From assembly GCF_014750685.1 (NCBI RefSeq), contig NZ_JAAXGE010000003.1, forward strand, positions 310,001-374,000: a DNA stretch of 64,000 nt, given 5' to 3'. Shown here piece after piece: positions 55,702-64,000 of this stretch. Each line of letters opens with the position of its first letter. Position 1 is the first letter of the stretch. The notes below the pieces were generated by a model that was given only the letters and a program-made list of their open reading frames with translations, was not told where the DNA came from and did no database searches. The translations under genes and the position numbers were made by a program. Origin of the DNA: Bacteroides sp. GM023. Lineage in GTDB: Bacteria > Bacteroidota > Bacteroidia > Bacteroidales > Bacteroidaceae.

Positions 55702-56376
55702 TTAAGCATTCATTATATATCCTAATCCTACTACCGTGTGAATCAGTTTCTTATCGAAATCACGGTCTATCTTTACCCGAAGATAATTGACGTAAACATC
55801 CACGATATTGGTATTCGTGTCGAAGTTCTTGTCCCATACGTCTTTGAGCAGGGTGATACGTGAGAGGGCTACCCCCTGATGAGTCATAAAATATTCGAGC
55901 AGGCGGTATTCCTTGACAGTAAGTTCAATGTCTATATCTCCTCTTTTAGCTTTCCGGATGTTGCAATCCAATATCAGATTGTCACAAGTCAGTTGGTTGG
56001 CGGCAACTTCCTTGCCGCGGCGGAGCAATGCCTTGATGCGTGCTTCCAGTTCCTGGAAACTGAACGGCTTGACAAGGTAATCGTCCGCCCCCGCGTCCAG
56101 TCCTTTGACAATATCCTCTGTTGTGCCCAAGGCCGTCAGCATGATAACGGGAGTCTGGTAACCGAACATCTGGCGATAGAGACGGCAAAGTTCCAAACCG
56201 TTTATTTTCGGCATGATAATATCCAGTATTAAAAGGTCGAAAGGTTCTTCCTGAAGGATTTTCCAACCGGCATTGCCATCGTGACACACGGTGACCGTAT
56301 GTCCGAATTCTTTCAGTCCCCGTTCAATAAAAGAGGCGATATTTATTTCATCTTCCACCAATAGTATCTTTGCCAT
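55702..56376 (-). CDS. OmpR/PhoB-family response regulator
   Basis: A 224-residue regulator. The receiver domain opens MAKILLVEDEINIASF, with the phospho-Asp in LLILDIIMP and the lysine in DDYLVKPF; the C-terminal winged helix (VKEYRLLEYFMTHQG, NIVDVYVNYLRVKID) binds DNA. The start at 56376 is chosen because the -7 element (TATCTTTG, 56402-56395 on the minus strand) overlaps the further upstream ATG at 56397. It shares a divergent promoter region with the GH97 gene. Confidence 0.93.
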   Translation of the reverse strand: MAKILLVEDEINIASFIERGLKEFGHTVTVCHDGNAGWKILQEEPFDLLILDIIMPKINGLELCRLYRQMFGYQTPVIMLTALGTTEDIVKGLDAGADDYLVKPFSFQELEARIKALLRRGKEVAANQLTCDNLILDCNIRKAKRGDIDIELTVKEYRLLEYFMTHQGVALSRITLLKDVWDKNFDTNTNIVDVYVNYLRVKIDRDFDKKLIHTVVGLGYIMNA

Positions 56377-56394
56377 AATCGTACTGTTTACGTG

Positions 56395-56402
56395 CAAAGA
56401 TA
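56395..56402 (-). promoter_or_regulatory. -7 element of the response regulator operon
   Basis: TATCTTTG on the minus strand. The implied start near 56388 leaves a 12-base leader before the ATG at 56376. Confidence 0.5.
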
Positions 56403-56491
56403 CTTTTTCTTTGCATTTAGAGAAAGAAAATCGCCTTACATTTAAGTGTTTCTTGTTTTTGAATTGTACTATATATAAACAAGAATATGCT

Positions 56492-58501
56492 ATGAAAATA
56501 AATTATTTCGTCGGAGCTTTTCTGTGTATGCTGGGATGTTATGCGTGTAGCAGTCCGAAAACAGAAGTCAAATCACCGGACGGTCATATTAAAATGTCTT
56601 TTACAGTAGATGAAAACGGCAAACCACTTTACAATGTTTCAGTAGGTGATTCCTTATTAATTGAAAATTCGGCAATGGGGTTCACGGAAGGCAACGGCGT
56701 TGTCTTGGGAGAAGGATTCCAAATAAAGAATACAACTTTTACCAGCAAGGATGAGACTTGGACACAACCCTGGGGCGAGAATAAAACCAACCGCAACCAT
56801 TACAATGAAATGGCAGTCAACCTGACTAACGGGAATCAAGTGGAACTAACACTCCGTTTCCGTGTATTCGATGATGGAGTAGGGTTCCGCTATGAATACA
56901 ATGTCCCCACGGTGGATTCATTGATGATAACGGATGAACTGACTACCTTCCGTTTCCGTCAGGACGGCACTTCATGGTCGATTCCTGCCAGTGCGGAAAC
57001 TTACGAGTTACTATATAAGCAGCAACCTATCTCTGAGGTTGAAACAGCCAATACTCCCTTTACTTTCAAAACGGCAGACGGCGTGTATGGAAGCATCCAT
57101 GAAGCGGCTTTGTATGACTTCTCCGAAATGACTCTGAAGCAGGCAGGTAACTATACATTGAAAGCAGAGCTTACCCCGTGGCCCGATGGCATCAAGGTGC
57201 GCAAAGGCAATCACTTTACCACTTCATGGCGCACCATTCAGATTGCTCCCGAAGCTGTCGGACTTATCAATTCTTCATTGATTCTGAATCTGAATGATCC
57301 TTGTGTACTGGAAGCTACCGACTGGATTCGTCCGTTGAAGTATGTCGGAGTCTGGTGGGGAATGCATCTCGGCGTAGAAACCTGGAAGATGGACGAACGT
57401 CACGGAGCCACTACGGTCAATGCTAAAAAATATATCGACTTTGCAGCCGCCAATAATATAGAAGGCGTCTTGTTTGAAGGCTGGAACGAAGGCTGGGAAA
57501 GTTGGGGCGGTATGCAGAACTTTGACTTTACGAAGCCTTATGCCGATTTTGATATTGACGAAATAGTCCGTTATGCCAAAGAGAAAGGCATTAAAATCAT
57601 CGGTCACCATGAGACAGGTGGAAATATCCCTAACTATGAGCGTCAAATGGACCATGCGATGCAATGGTACACCGACCACGGCATTTATATTCTGAAAACC
57701 GGTTATGCAGGAGCTTTCCCGGACGGACTTTCACATCATGGACAGTATGGGGTCAATCACTATCAGAAAGTTGTAGAAACGGCTGCCCGCCACAAAATGA
57801 CGCTCGATGCACACGAACCGATTAAAGATACCGGAATCCGCCGTACATGGCCTAATATGATGACTCGCGAGGGTGCGAGGGGGATGGAATGGAATGCATG
57901 GAGCGAAGGAAATCCGCCTTCCCATCATGTGATGTTGCCGTTTACCCGTCTATTGTCCGGCCCGATGGATTACACTCCGGGAACTTTTGACATTCTGTTC
58001 TTGCAGACAAAAGATTCTCCCCGTCGTCAGAAATGGAACGACCAGGATAAGGGAAACAGCCGTGTGAATACAACATTGGCAAAACAGCTCGCTAACTGGG
58101 TAATTCTGTATTCTCCTCTGCAAATGGCTTCTGACATGATAGAACATTACGAAGGACATCCTGCTTTCCAGTTCTTCCGTGATTTTAATCCGGATTGTGA
58201 CGAATCGAAAGCATTGGCAGGAGAGCCGGGAGAGTTCGTAGCAGTCGTGCGTAAAGCAAAAGGCAATTATTTCTTAGGAGCAGCTACCGACGAGAAACCG
58301 CGTACACTGGAGATAAAATTGGATTTCCTGGAACCGGGCAAGCAGTATAAAGCTATCATCTATGCTGATGGAGAAAAAGCGGATTGGAAAACGAATCCTA
58401 CGGATTATCAGATAACAGAGCAAACGGTGACTTCCGAAAACACATTGACTGTACGGATGGCTGCCGGCGGTGGACAGGCTGTTTCGTTCATGCCGCTTTA
58501 G
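56492..58501 (+). CDS. Glycoside hydrolase family 97 (SusB-like alpha-glucosidase type)
   Basis: A 669-residue exported glycosidase with a lipoprotein-like signal (CMLGCYAC). It shows GH97 landmarks: WWGMHLG, LFEGWNEGWE, HHETGG (Glu374), LKTGYAG, DAHEPIK (Glu442), REGARGMEWN (Glu460, Glu466). The spacing of the glutamates matches, from memory, the calcium and catalytic glutamates of SusB, while the site of the retaining-type nucleophile Asp is glycine (KTGYAG). That favours an inverting alpha-glucosidase. No SusC/SusD genes are nearby. Confidence 0.88.
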   Translation: MKINYFVGAFLCMLGCYACSSPKTEVKSPDGHIKMSFTVDENGKPLYNVSVGDSLLIENSAMGFTEGNGVVLGEGFQIKNTTFTSKDETWTQPWGENKTNRNHYNEMAVNLTNGNQVELTLRFRVFDDGVGFRYEYNVPTVDSLMITDELTTFRFRQDGTSWSIPASAETYELLYKQQPISEVETANTPFTFKTADGVYGSIHEAALYDFSEMTLKQAGNYTLKAELTPWPDGIKVRKGNHFTTSWRTIQIAPEAVGLINSSLILNLNDPCVLEATDWIRPLKYVGVWWGMHLGVETWKMDERHGATTVNAKKYIDFAAANNIEGVLFEGWNEGWESWGGMQNFDFTKPYADFDIDEIVRYAKEKGIKIIGHHETGGNIPNYERQMDHAMQWYTDHGIYILKTGYAGAFPDGLSHHGQYGVNHYQKVVETAARHKMTLDAHEPIKDTGIRRTWPNMMTREGARGMEWNAWSEGNPPSHHVMLPFTRLLSGPMDYTPGTFDILFLQTKDSPRRQKWNDQDKGNSRVNTTLAKQLANWVILYSPLQMASDMIEHYEGHPAFQFFRDFNPDCDESKALAGEPGEFVAVVRKAKGNYFLGAATDEKPRTLEIKLDFLEPGKQYKAIIYADGEKADWKTNPTDYQITEQTVTSENTLTVRMAAGGGQAVSFMPL

Positions 58502-58675
58502 CGAAGAATCAATTGAAAATAGATTAGGTTAACAATAGTAGAGACAATAGGTTTAGTCTTTTGAGGTAAGAAGATTGTTGGGAAATAAAGAAGATTGTCA
58601 GGAAAATAAATAGGTATAAATAAAGTTGGTTAAGAGGTTAGAGAAAGGGGATGTGTCAAAGCTCCCCTTTTAATG

Positions 58676-58716
58676 AAATCTCCCTTGTTACAGATAGCTA
58701 TAGCAAGGGAGATTTT
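58676..58716 (+). terminator. Stem-loop after the GH97 gene
   Basis: A 12-bp perfect stem (58676-58687 with 58704-58715, core AATCTCCCTTG) ends in a short T-run. A second, smaller hairpin (58644-58651 with 58663-58670) precedes it. Together they likely end GH97 transcription and may also serve the opposing ligase gene. Confidence 0.65.
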
Positions 58717-58778
58717 AGTTTATGAGAGTTTAGACATACTCTCTTTTGTTTTATATCTTATCGTTTTCTACGATTGGA

Positions 58779-60443
58779 TTATCCTTTCGCTTCCTGATAC
58801 ATAAAGCGTTTGATCGATTTCTTCGCAGTCTTTTCAAATTCCTCAAAATGGATTTTAATCTTGCTTATTTGAGAATAGTTGGGAAGCTGCTGATTCAGTT
58901 CGATACGGTTCTGTTCCATCACTTTCTGAATATCCGTTTGCTGCAATCCATGAGCAAAAGCATCATCAAAATCAGGATAGATAAGAGCTACCAGTTTCTC
59001 ATGCTGTAAGACGATGATTGATTCCGATACATACGGCAGGTTGTTCAATTTGCTTTCAATCTCTTCGGGATAGATATTCTGTCCGCTCGAAGTAAGAAGC
59101 AGGTTTTTGCTACGGCCACGAACCGTTACGTATCCTTCTTCATCCATTGTTCCGAGGTCGCCCGTATGCAGCCAGCCGTGCACATCTATGATTTGTGCGG
59201 TAGCTTCGGGATTTTTGTAGTATCCCAACATCATATTGGTTCCTCTGCAAATGATTTCTCCGGCATGGGTTTTGGGGTCCGGTGAGTCAATTTTTACTTC
59301 CATGCGTGTCGTTGCTTTTCCGCAGGAAGCCAGTTTCAACGTTTCCCAACGGCTGGAGCAGATAATCGGGCCACATTCGGTCATGCCGTAAGCAATAGTA
59401 TAGGGGAATCCTATCTTTTTAAGGAAAGCTTCCACTTCGGCATTGAAAGGAGCGCCGCCGATAATGATTTCATCAAAGTTACCACCGAATATTTCCATAG
59501 CCGCCTGACGTGCCGAAGACTTAATCTTATCATTGACAATAGGCACTTTGAGTAATAGTTTACCAATCTTGTTGTCCACTTTAGGCAGAATATCCTTCTT
59601 GATAATTTTTTCTACAATCAAAGGCACACAAGAAATTACTCTTGGTTTGATTTCCGAGAAAGACTGGGAAATGATTTTCGGAGACGGCATACGTGTCAGG
59701 AAGTAGATATGCGCACCTGCCGAGAATCCGTACAGAAAGTCGTACACCATACCGAATACGTGTCCCATAGGAAGCATGGAAACAATATTGTCCCCCGGTT
59801 TAAGCGGAAGCATTTCGAAGCAATATGCCACGTTCGACCAAATGCTGCGGTAGGGGAGCATGACTCCTTTTGAATATCCCGTAGTGCCTGAAGTATAGTT
59901 GATAATTGCCAACTCTTCCGGTCTGTCTTTCCGGTAACAGATATGTTCAGGGCGGAAATTCTTGGGATATTGCTGGCCATATATAGCGTTCCGATGTTCG
60001 AAGGCATAAGTGAGTTTCTCGTTCCGCGATACTAAGGCGGAAAAGTCGGTCAGTGAAGCGATACCTTCCAGTAAAGGCATGGCATCCTCATTCAGATTTT
60101 CCCAAGCCTGGTCGCCCACGAAAAGTAGTTTGGCTTCGGAGTGATTGACGATATTATGAATGTTGTCCGCCTTGAACTCATGCAGGATAGGCACGATAAC
60201 GGCTCCGTAAGTAATAGTGGCTAAGAAAGTAACTGCCCAGTGGGCACTGTTGCGTCCGCAGACTGCTATTTTATCTCCCGGCTTAATTCCGGCGCTTTCC
60301 AGTACGATGTGAAATTTAGCGATTTTACGCGCTACGTCTTTATATTGAAGGGTGATTCCTTTATAGTCAGTTAAGGCATCTTTGTCCCAGTTTTTGATAA
60401 TACTTTGCTCAATATAATCAATGAACTGATGTTCTTGTTCCAT
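58779..60443 (-). CDS. Long-chain fatty acid-CoA ligase-like AMP-binding enzyme
   Basis: A 554-residue acyl-adenylating enzyme. The P-loop-like motif is YTSGTTGYSKGVML, then YGMTECGPI, and GWLHTGDLGTMDEEGYVTVRGR with SGQNIYPEEIE. It probably activates fatty acids to acyl-CoA at the membrane. ATG at 60443 (MEQEHQFID) is preferred over 60458, because a -7 element (TAATTTTG, 60482-60475, minus strand) would put transcription start only about 10 bases before 60458. Confidence 0.9.
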   Translation of the reverse strand: MEQEHQFIDYIEQSIIKNWDKDALTDYKGITLQYKDVARKIAKFHIVLESAGIKPGDKIAVCGRNSAHWAVTFLATITYGAVIVPILHEFKADNIHNIVNHSEAKLLFVGDQAWENLNEDAMPLLEGIASLTDFSALVSRNEKLTYAFEHRNAIYGQQYPKNFRPEHICYRKDRPEELAIINYTSGTTGYSKGVMLPYRSIWSNVAYCFEMLPLKPGDNIVSMLPMGHVFGMVYDFLYGFSAGAHIYFLTRMPSPKIISQSFSEIKPRVISCVPLIVEKIIKKDILPKVDNKIGKLLLKVPIVNDKIKSSARQAAMEIFGGNFDEIIIGGAPFNAEVEAFLKKIGFPYTIAYGMTECGPIICSSRWETLKLASCGKATTRMEVKIDSPDPKTHAGEIICRGTNMMLGYYKNPEATAQIIDVHGWLHTGDLGTMDEEGYVTVRGRSKNLLLTSSGQNIYPEEIESKLNNLPYVSESIIVLQHEKLVALIYPDFDDAFAHGLQQTDIQKVMEQNRIELNQQLPNYSQISKIKIHFEEFEKTAKKSIKRFMYQEAKG

Positions 60444-60623
60444 TCGATTCTTGCACATTTAGTTTAAAACTGCGCAAAATTAATACTTCATATGTGTAAA
60501 CCGAATTTTAAATTCAAGTTTTACGGTTAATTAACGGAGGATGAACGAACAATTTCTTTCGGCCTGCCGGCGGGTTTTTCCCGTTTCTTCCTTAAAACTA
60601 ATGGGTGGGTATATCTGAAACGT

Positions 60624-60691
60624 TTCGTCTCCATGCGTGAAGACGAAATGAGCGTCGTGTGAGGACGAAAGATTTCACGCATGGAGACGAA
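60624..60691. repeat. Perfect 18-bp inverted repeat with internal motif copies
   Basis: Arms 60624-60641 and 60674-60691 are perfect reverse complements with a 32-base loop. The loop repeats part of the arm (GACGAAA at 60642-60648 and 60664-60670, plus GCGTCGTG). There is no T-run. The architecture resembles 14806-14868: long arms with partial copies in the loop. Confidence 0.7.
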
Positions 60692-60724
60692 TAAGTTTTT
60701 GTATAAAGGATTTCTTTTCAGATG

Positions 60725-62191
60725 TTAGGTGGATTCCATTTCTTCCTCTTTGGATTTCTCGGAAATGAGCAATAGTTTGTCCCCCTCGTGCAGCTTCAAT
60801 GTTCCGTTGGGAATCAGGAACTCATCTCCACGTTTCACAATCATTACCAGTGTGCCTTTGGGAAGATTCATATCTTTCAATGTATCCGCTTCTTCCAGCA
60901 TTTCGCGGGTGATTGTCATGTCGCTGAGGTCGGAGTCTATTTCTTCCGGGAGTTCGACACCAAAGTCATTGCCTGTTTTTTCCAAAGGTTCGGAGAGATG
61001 CAGTAGACGTGCCACAAAAGAAATGGTAGTACCCTGCACGACCAGTGAGACAATGGTAATGAAGAACACAATATTAAAGATAATATTCGAACCTTCGACT
61101 CCTGCAACCACCGGATAAGTGGCGAAGATAATAGGAACCGCTCCGCGCAATCCTACCCAGGACACGAAGAAACGTGATTTCATCGTTATTTTCCGGAACG
61201 GGAGCAAGCAGAGGAATACGCTTAACGGACGACCGATAACAATCATAAATACGCCAATCAGCAAGGCAACAACAGCTACTTCCAACATTTCGTGAGGATT
61301 GACAAGTAATCCCAGGCAGAGGAACATAATGATTTGGAACAACCAGGTCAGTCCGTCCATAAATGTATAGATTTCCTTACGATGCATGATTTTGTTGTTT
61401 CCTACCATTATACCAGCGATATATACTGCCAGATACCCATTACCTTTCAGTAAGTCGGTGATGGAGAAAGTAAAGAAAACAAAAGCCAGTAACAAGATAG
61501 GGTATAATGCCTGATTGTCAATATTAAGCTTATTCAACATGCGGATGGCCAGTTTGCCGAGTAAATATCCGGCAGCGGCACCTACGATAAACTGAATGAT
61601 GAACGACATTGCGATAGCACCGACTCCCATGCCTGCCGATTGGATAAACTGTATCAGGACGATGGTAAGCATATAAGCCATCGGGTCATTACTTCCACTT
61701 TCCAACTCCAGCATGGGGCGGAGATTGTGCTTTAAATTCATCTTTTGTGAACGAAGAATGGCGAACACTGAAGCTGAGTCGGTAGATGACATAGTAGCTG
61801 CCAATAGCAGGGAAGTAGTGATAGGTAAATAAATATTTGTCCAACTCATGCCGGATAACCACCAAATAAAGAGACCGGTGAAAAGGGCTGTTAGTAACAC
61901 TCCGACAGTGGAAAGCACGATACCGGGACCTAATATAGGTTTTATTTCTCTGAATTTCGTGTCCATACCACCCGAGAAAAGGATGATACTCAAGGCGACC
62001 ATACCGATGAACTGCGCCTCTTTGGCATTATGGAACTGGAGTCCGAAACCGTCGCTTCCGAATATCATTCCCACTACAAGGAACAGTAATAACGTGGGTA
62101 CTCCAAAGCGGTATCCGGTCTTTCCAACGACTATGCTGACGAAAAGTAAGATAGAACCGATAAGTAAAGTGTTTTCTGCTGTAAATATCAT
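60725..62191 (-). CDS. Potassium/proton antiporter (CPA1, NhaP2/CvrA-like)
   Basis: A 488-residue cation/proton antiporter with about 12 membrane spans (residues 5-400) and a C-terminal TrkA_C-like regulatory domain (LPKGTLVMIVKRGDEFLIPNGTLKLHEGDKLLLIS, residues about 435-485, given in part: GDEFLIPNG, GDKLLLIS). The ion-binding segment reads SSTDSASVFAIL and LELESGSNDPMAYML. The ATG at 62191 is used; the in-frame TTG at 62197 is less likely. It should help control cell K+ and pH. Confidence 0.9.
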   Translation of the reverse strand: MIFTAENTLLIGSILLFVSIVVGKTGYRFGVPTLLLFLVVGMIFGSDGFGLQFHNAKEAQFIGMVALSIILFSGGMDTKFREIKPILGPGIVLSTVGVLLTALFTGLFIWWLSGMSWTNIYLPITTSLLLAATMSSTDSASVFAILRSQKMNLKHNLRPMLELESGSNDPMAYMLTIVLIQFIQSAGMGVGAIAMSFIIQFIVGAAAGYLLGKLAIRMLNKLNIDNQALYPILLLAFVFFTFSITDLLKGNGYLAVYIAGIMVGNNKIMHRKEIYTFMDGLTWLFQIIMFLCLGLLVNPHEMLEVAVVALLIGVFMIVIGRPLSVFLCLLPFRKITMKSRFFVSWVGLRGAVPIIFATYPVVAGVEGSNIIFNIVFFITIVSLVVQGTTISFVARLLHLSEPLEKTGNDFGVELPEEIDSDLSDMTITREMLEEADTLKDMNLPKGTLVMIVKRGDEFLIPNGTLKLHEGDKLLLISEKSKEEEMEST

Positions 62192-62325
62192 AGGCAATAT
62201 ATTATAAAGTTATAAAAATGTCGTATTGGTTTTCACTGTGCGAAGTTACACATATTTAACAACAAATAAAACCCCCTTTTGGATGTAATTTTGTGAAAAA
62301 AGGTAGTTAAATTGTCTAAAAATAC

Positions 62326-62333
62326 TAATTTTG
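62326..62333 (+). promoter_or_regulatory. -7 element before the uracil/xanthine permease gene
   Basis: TAATTTTG matches TAnnTTTG and lies 24 bases before the ATG at 62358. Confidence 0.45.
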
Positions 62334-62357
62334 CACTCAATTATCTACATTATACTT

Positions 62358-63542
62358 ATGGATTCAAATAATCTAACACCTTTGAAGAAAGGGGTGGTGG
62401 GAGTACAATTTTTGTTTGTAGCTTTTGGCGCTACGGTACTCGTGCCGTTATTGGTGGGGCTCGACCCTTCGACAGCTCTGTTCACAGCAGGCATTGGTAC
62501 ACTCATCTTTCATGCCGTCACCCGGGGAAAGGTTCCTATCTTCTTAGGGAGTAGTTTTGCCTTTATAGCACCCATTATCAAAGCGACGGAACTGTATGGA
62601 CTGCCCGGCGCGCTGTCCGGAATGGTTGGAGTGGCATTAGTCTATTTCCTGATGAGTGCGCTCGTCAAATGGCAGGGAGTAAGAGTGATTGAGCGTCTTT
62701 TTCCGCCTGTTGTCATAGGCCCTGTTATTATACTCATCGGTCTGTCATTGGCGGGAACCGGAGTGCAGATGGCAAAGGAGAACTGGGTATTGGCTCTGCT
62801 GTCACTGGTTACTGCGGTTGTCGTTTCCATGAAGGCGAAAGGACTTTTGAAGCTGATTCCTATCTTTTGTGGAATTATAGTCGGCTATGTAGCTGCGTGG
62901 CTTTTTTATGATTTGGATTTGTCAGGTGTCAGGGATGCTGCCTGGATTGGACTTCCGCAGTTCGTCTTTCCTAAATTCTCCTGGGAACCTGTCTTGTTTA
63001 TGATTCCGGTTGCGATTGCTCCGGTGATAGAACATATCGGAGATGTGTATGTGGTGAATACCGTCACGGGCAAGGACTTTGTGAAAGACCCGGGTCTGCA
63101 TCGTACTTTATTAGGAGATGGACTTGCCTGCTGCTTTGCGGGATTGGTAGGTGGCCCGCCGGTCACTACTTATTCGGAAGTGACAGGTGCCATGTCATTA
63201 ACGAAAATCACAAATCCGCAAGTCATACGGATTGCCGCTATTTCTGCTATCTTATTCTCCGTGATAGGTAAAATCAGTGCACTCTTGAAATCTATTCCAA
63301 GTGCGGTATTAGGTGGAATCATGCTCCTTCTTTTTGGAACGATTGCTTGTGCGGGAATTGCCAATTTGGTAAATAACTGCATTGACTTGAGCCGTACACG
63401 GAATATTATCATCGTATCTTTGACACTGACTGTCGGCATCGGTGGCGCTGCTTTTACCTGGGGTGATTTTTCACTCTCGGGCATCGGGCTGGCGGCCTTG
63501 GTAGGAGTACTTCTGAATCTGATATTGCCGAAAAACGATTGA
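62358..63542 (+). CDS. Uracil-xanthine permease family transporter (UraA-like)
   Basis: A 394-residue nucleobase transporter (NCS2 family) with 12-14 hydrophobic segments. Motifs include GVQFLFVAFGATVLVPLL, LGSSFAFIAPI, VAIAPVIEHIGDVYVVN (substrate Glu), and GGPPVTTYSEVTGAMSLTK. The ATG at 62358 (MDSNNLTPLKK) follows directly on a good -7 element; the frame extends a little upstream but without ATG. Probably uracil/H+ symport; purine transport cannot be excluded. Confidence 0.92.
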   Translation: MDSNNLTPLKKGVVGVQFLFVAFGATVLVPLLVGLDPSTALFTAGIGTLIFHAVTRGKVPIFLGSSFAFIAPIIKATELYGLPGALSGMVGVALVYFLMSALVKWQGVRVIERLFPPVVIGPVIILIGLSLAGTGVQMAKENWVLALLSLVTAVVVSMKAKGLLKLIPIFCGIIVGYVAAWLFYDLDLSGVRDAAWIGLPQFVFPKFSWEPVLFMIPVAIAPVIEHIGDVYVVNTVTGKDFVKDPGLHRTLLGDGLACCFAGLVGGPPVTTYSEVTGAMSLTKITNPQVIRIAAISAILFSVIGKISALLKSIPSAVLGGIMLLLFGTIACAGIANLVNNCIDLSRTRNIIIVSLTLTVGIGGAAFTWGDFSLSGIGLAALVGVLLNLILPKND

Positions 63543-63587
63543 TAGAATCAACTCCTTTTCTACAAGAATCAATCCTTTTTCTAAAAG

Positions 63588-63676
63588 AATCACCCACGCT
63601 ACAGATTGAACTGCACCCCAAAAGTTGAATACCAAACTTTAGGAGTGCAATTCAGAATAGCTGTAGCGCAGGTGAT
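63588..63676. repeat. Long nested stem-loop with IS-end-like sequence between permease and hcp
   Basis: Outer arms (63588-63604 and about 63661-63676, core ATCACCC..CGCTACAG) pair with two mismatches. Inside lies a second imperfect palindrome (63606-63654) with CTGCACCCCAAAAGTT facing AACTTTAGGAGTGCAATT. This resembles terminal repeats of Bacteroides insertion sequences. It lies between convergent genes and may serve as a two-way terminator; a T-rich stretch follows on the plus strand. Confidence 0.6.
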
Positions 63677-63692
63677 TTTTATTTATAAAGGT

Positions 63693-64000
63693 TTATGACA
63701 AGAATTTCATTATGTCTTCGTCCACAGTACTGATACCACCGATACCGAATTGCTCAATCAATACATTCTTTACATTCGGTGACAGGAAGGCGGGGAGAGT
63801 AGGGCCTAAGTGGATATTCTTCACACCTAATGCCAATAGAGCTAACAATACGATAACCGCTTTCTGCTCGTACCAGGCAATATTGTAAACAATAGGCAGT
63901 TTATTGACGTCGTCCAAACCGAAGATTTCTTTCAGTTTCAGTGCGATAACCGCCAATGAATAACTGTCGTTACATTGTCCTGCATCCAGTACGCGGGGAA
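63693..64000 (-). CDS. hcp: Hydroxylamine reductase (hybrid cluster protein), partial 3' end
   Basis: The C-terminal part of Hcp (about 103 codons in the window); the 5' part lies beyond position 64000. It reads [20 protein letters not shown] (a cluster-ligand Cys is in GQCND), then [34 protein letters not shown] and FGIGGIS, all typical of prismane/hybrid-cluster proteins. The family reduces hydroxylamine or nitric oxide under anaerobic nitrosative stress. The stop at 63693 is normal. Confidence 0.92.
   Translation of the reverse strand, partial: PRVLDAGQCNDSYSLAVIALKLKEIFGLDDVNKLPIVYNIAWYEQKAVIVLLALLALGVKNIHLGPTLPAFLSPNVKNVLIEQFGIGGISTVDEDIMKFLS

Noticed and set aside
56291..56491. Possible N-terminal extension of the GH97 protein
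   Set aside because: It would overlap the response regulator gene and precede a clean lipoprotein signal that starts at 56492.
56492..58501. Polysaccharide utilisation locus around the GH97 gene
   Set aside because: No SusC, SusD or other glycosidase genes are present on either side.

Overview
The window looks like chromosomal DNA of a gut Bacteroides, probably close to the B. thetaiotaomicron/ovatus group. Supporting signs are the TAnnTTTG (-7) promoter elements, often with TTG or TTTG about 19-21 bases upstream; scarce Shine-Dalgarno sites; a SusB-like GH97 enzyme, nspC, a thiamine operon led by thiS, an Fe-type/cambialistic SOD, NVEALA-type peptides and many TolC/RND systems. Species assignment is inference.

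Layout: 0.1-0.7 kb, an outer-membrane barrel protein. 0.8-6.9 kb (minus strand), a complete thiamine operon thiS-thiE-thiG-thiC-thiH-thiF-tenI-like behind a TPP riboswitch. 7-11.5 kb (minus), a membrane histidine kinase with a periplasmic binding-protein-like sensor, superoxide dismutase, and a YD-type repeat protein. 11.7-14.8 kb, a UvrD/PcrA helicase and a glycine-zipper lipoprotein. 14.8-19.6 kb, a small accessory island: two paralogous AAA-ATPase/nuclease-like genes facing each other and an Rpn-type nuclease, with duplicated promoter DNA and a direct repeat ending in a vestigial gene tail. 19.8-21.4 kb, a TlpA-like thioredoxin.

22-42.7 kb is the most interesting part. It starts with a membrane-anchored winged-helix regulator. 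Two small NVEALA/NIEALA exported peptides follow, then two beta-propeller lipoproteins, a thioredoxin-like/DUF1573 lipoprotein, a transglutaminase-like protein, a shortened glutaminase-A-like protein, a signal peptidase I, an O-antigen-ligase/TPR protein, and an adaptor-RND-TolC-RND export set. From the thioredoxin-like gene to the ligase-like gene the reading frames overlap or nearly touch, so they are very probably one transcript. I read this as a candidate system for making, trimming, modifying and exporting NVEALA-type peptides; the linkage is visible, the function is inference.

42.8-48.5 kb holds an NAD(P)H oxidoreductase, carboxynorspermidine decarboxylase, a six-gene tRNA cluster (Gly, Leu, Leu, Gly, Leu, Gly), tandem nagA genes and a thioredoxin. 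48.7-56.4 kb is a heavy-metal-type RND pump (TolC, adaptor, CzcA-like) with a convergent two-component system. 56.5-64 kb has a GH97 glycosidase, an acyl-CoA ligase, a K+/H+ antiporter, a uracil/xanthine permease and the 3' end of hcp, which continues past the window.

Four long inverted repeats without good terminator character, and scattered copies of a family of short intergenic repeats, are also recorded.
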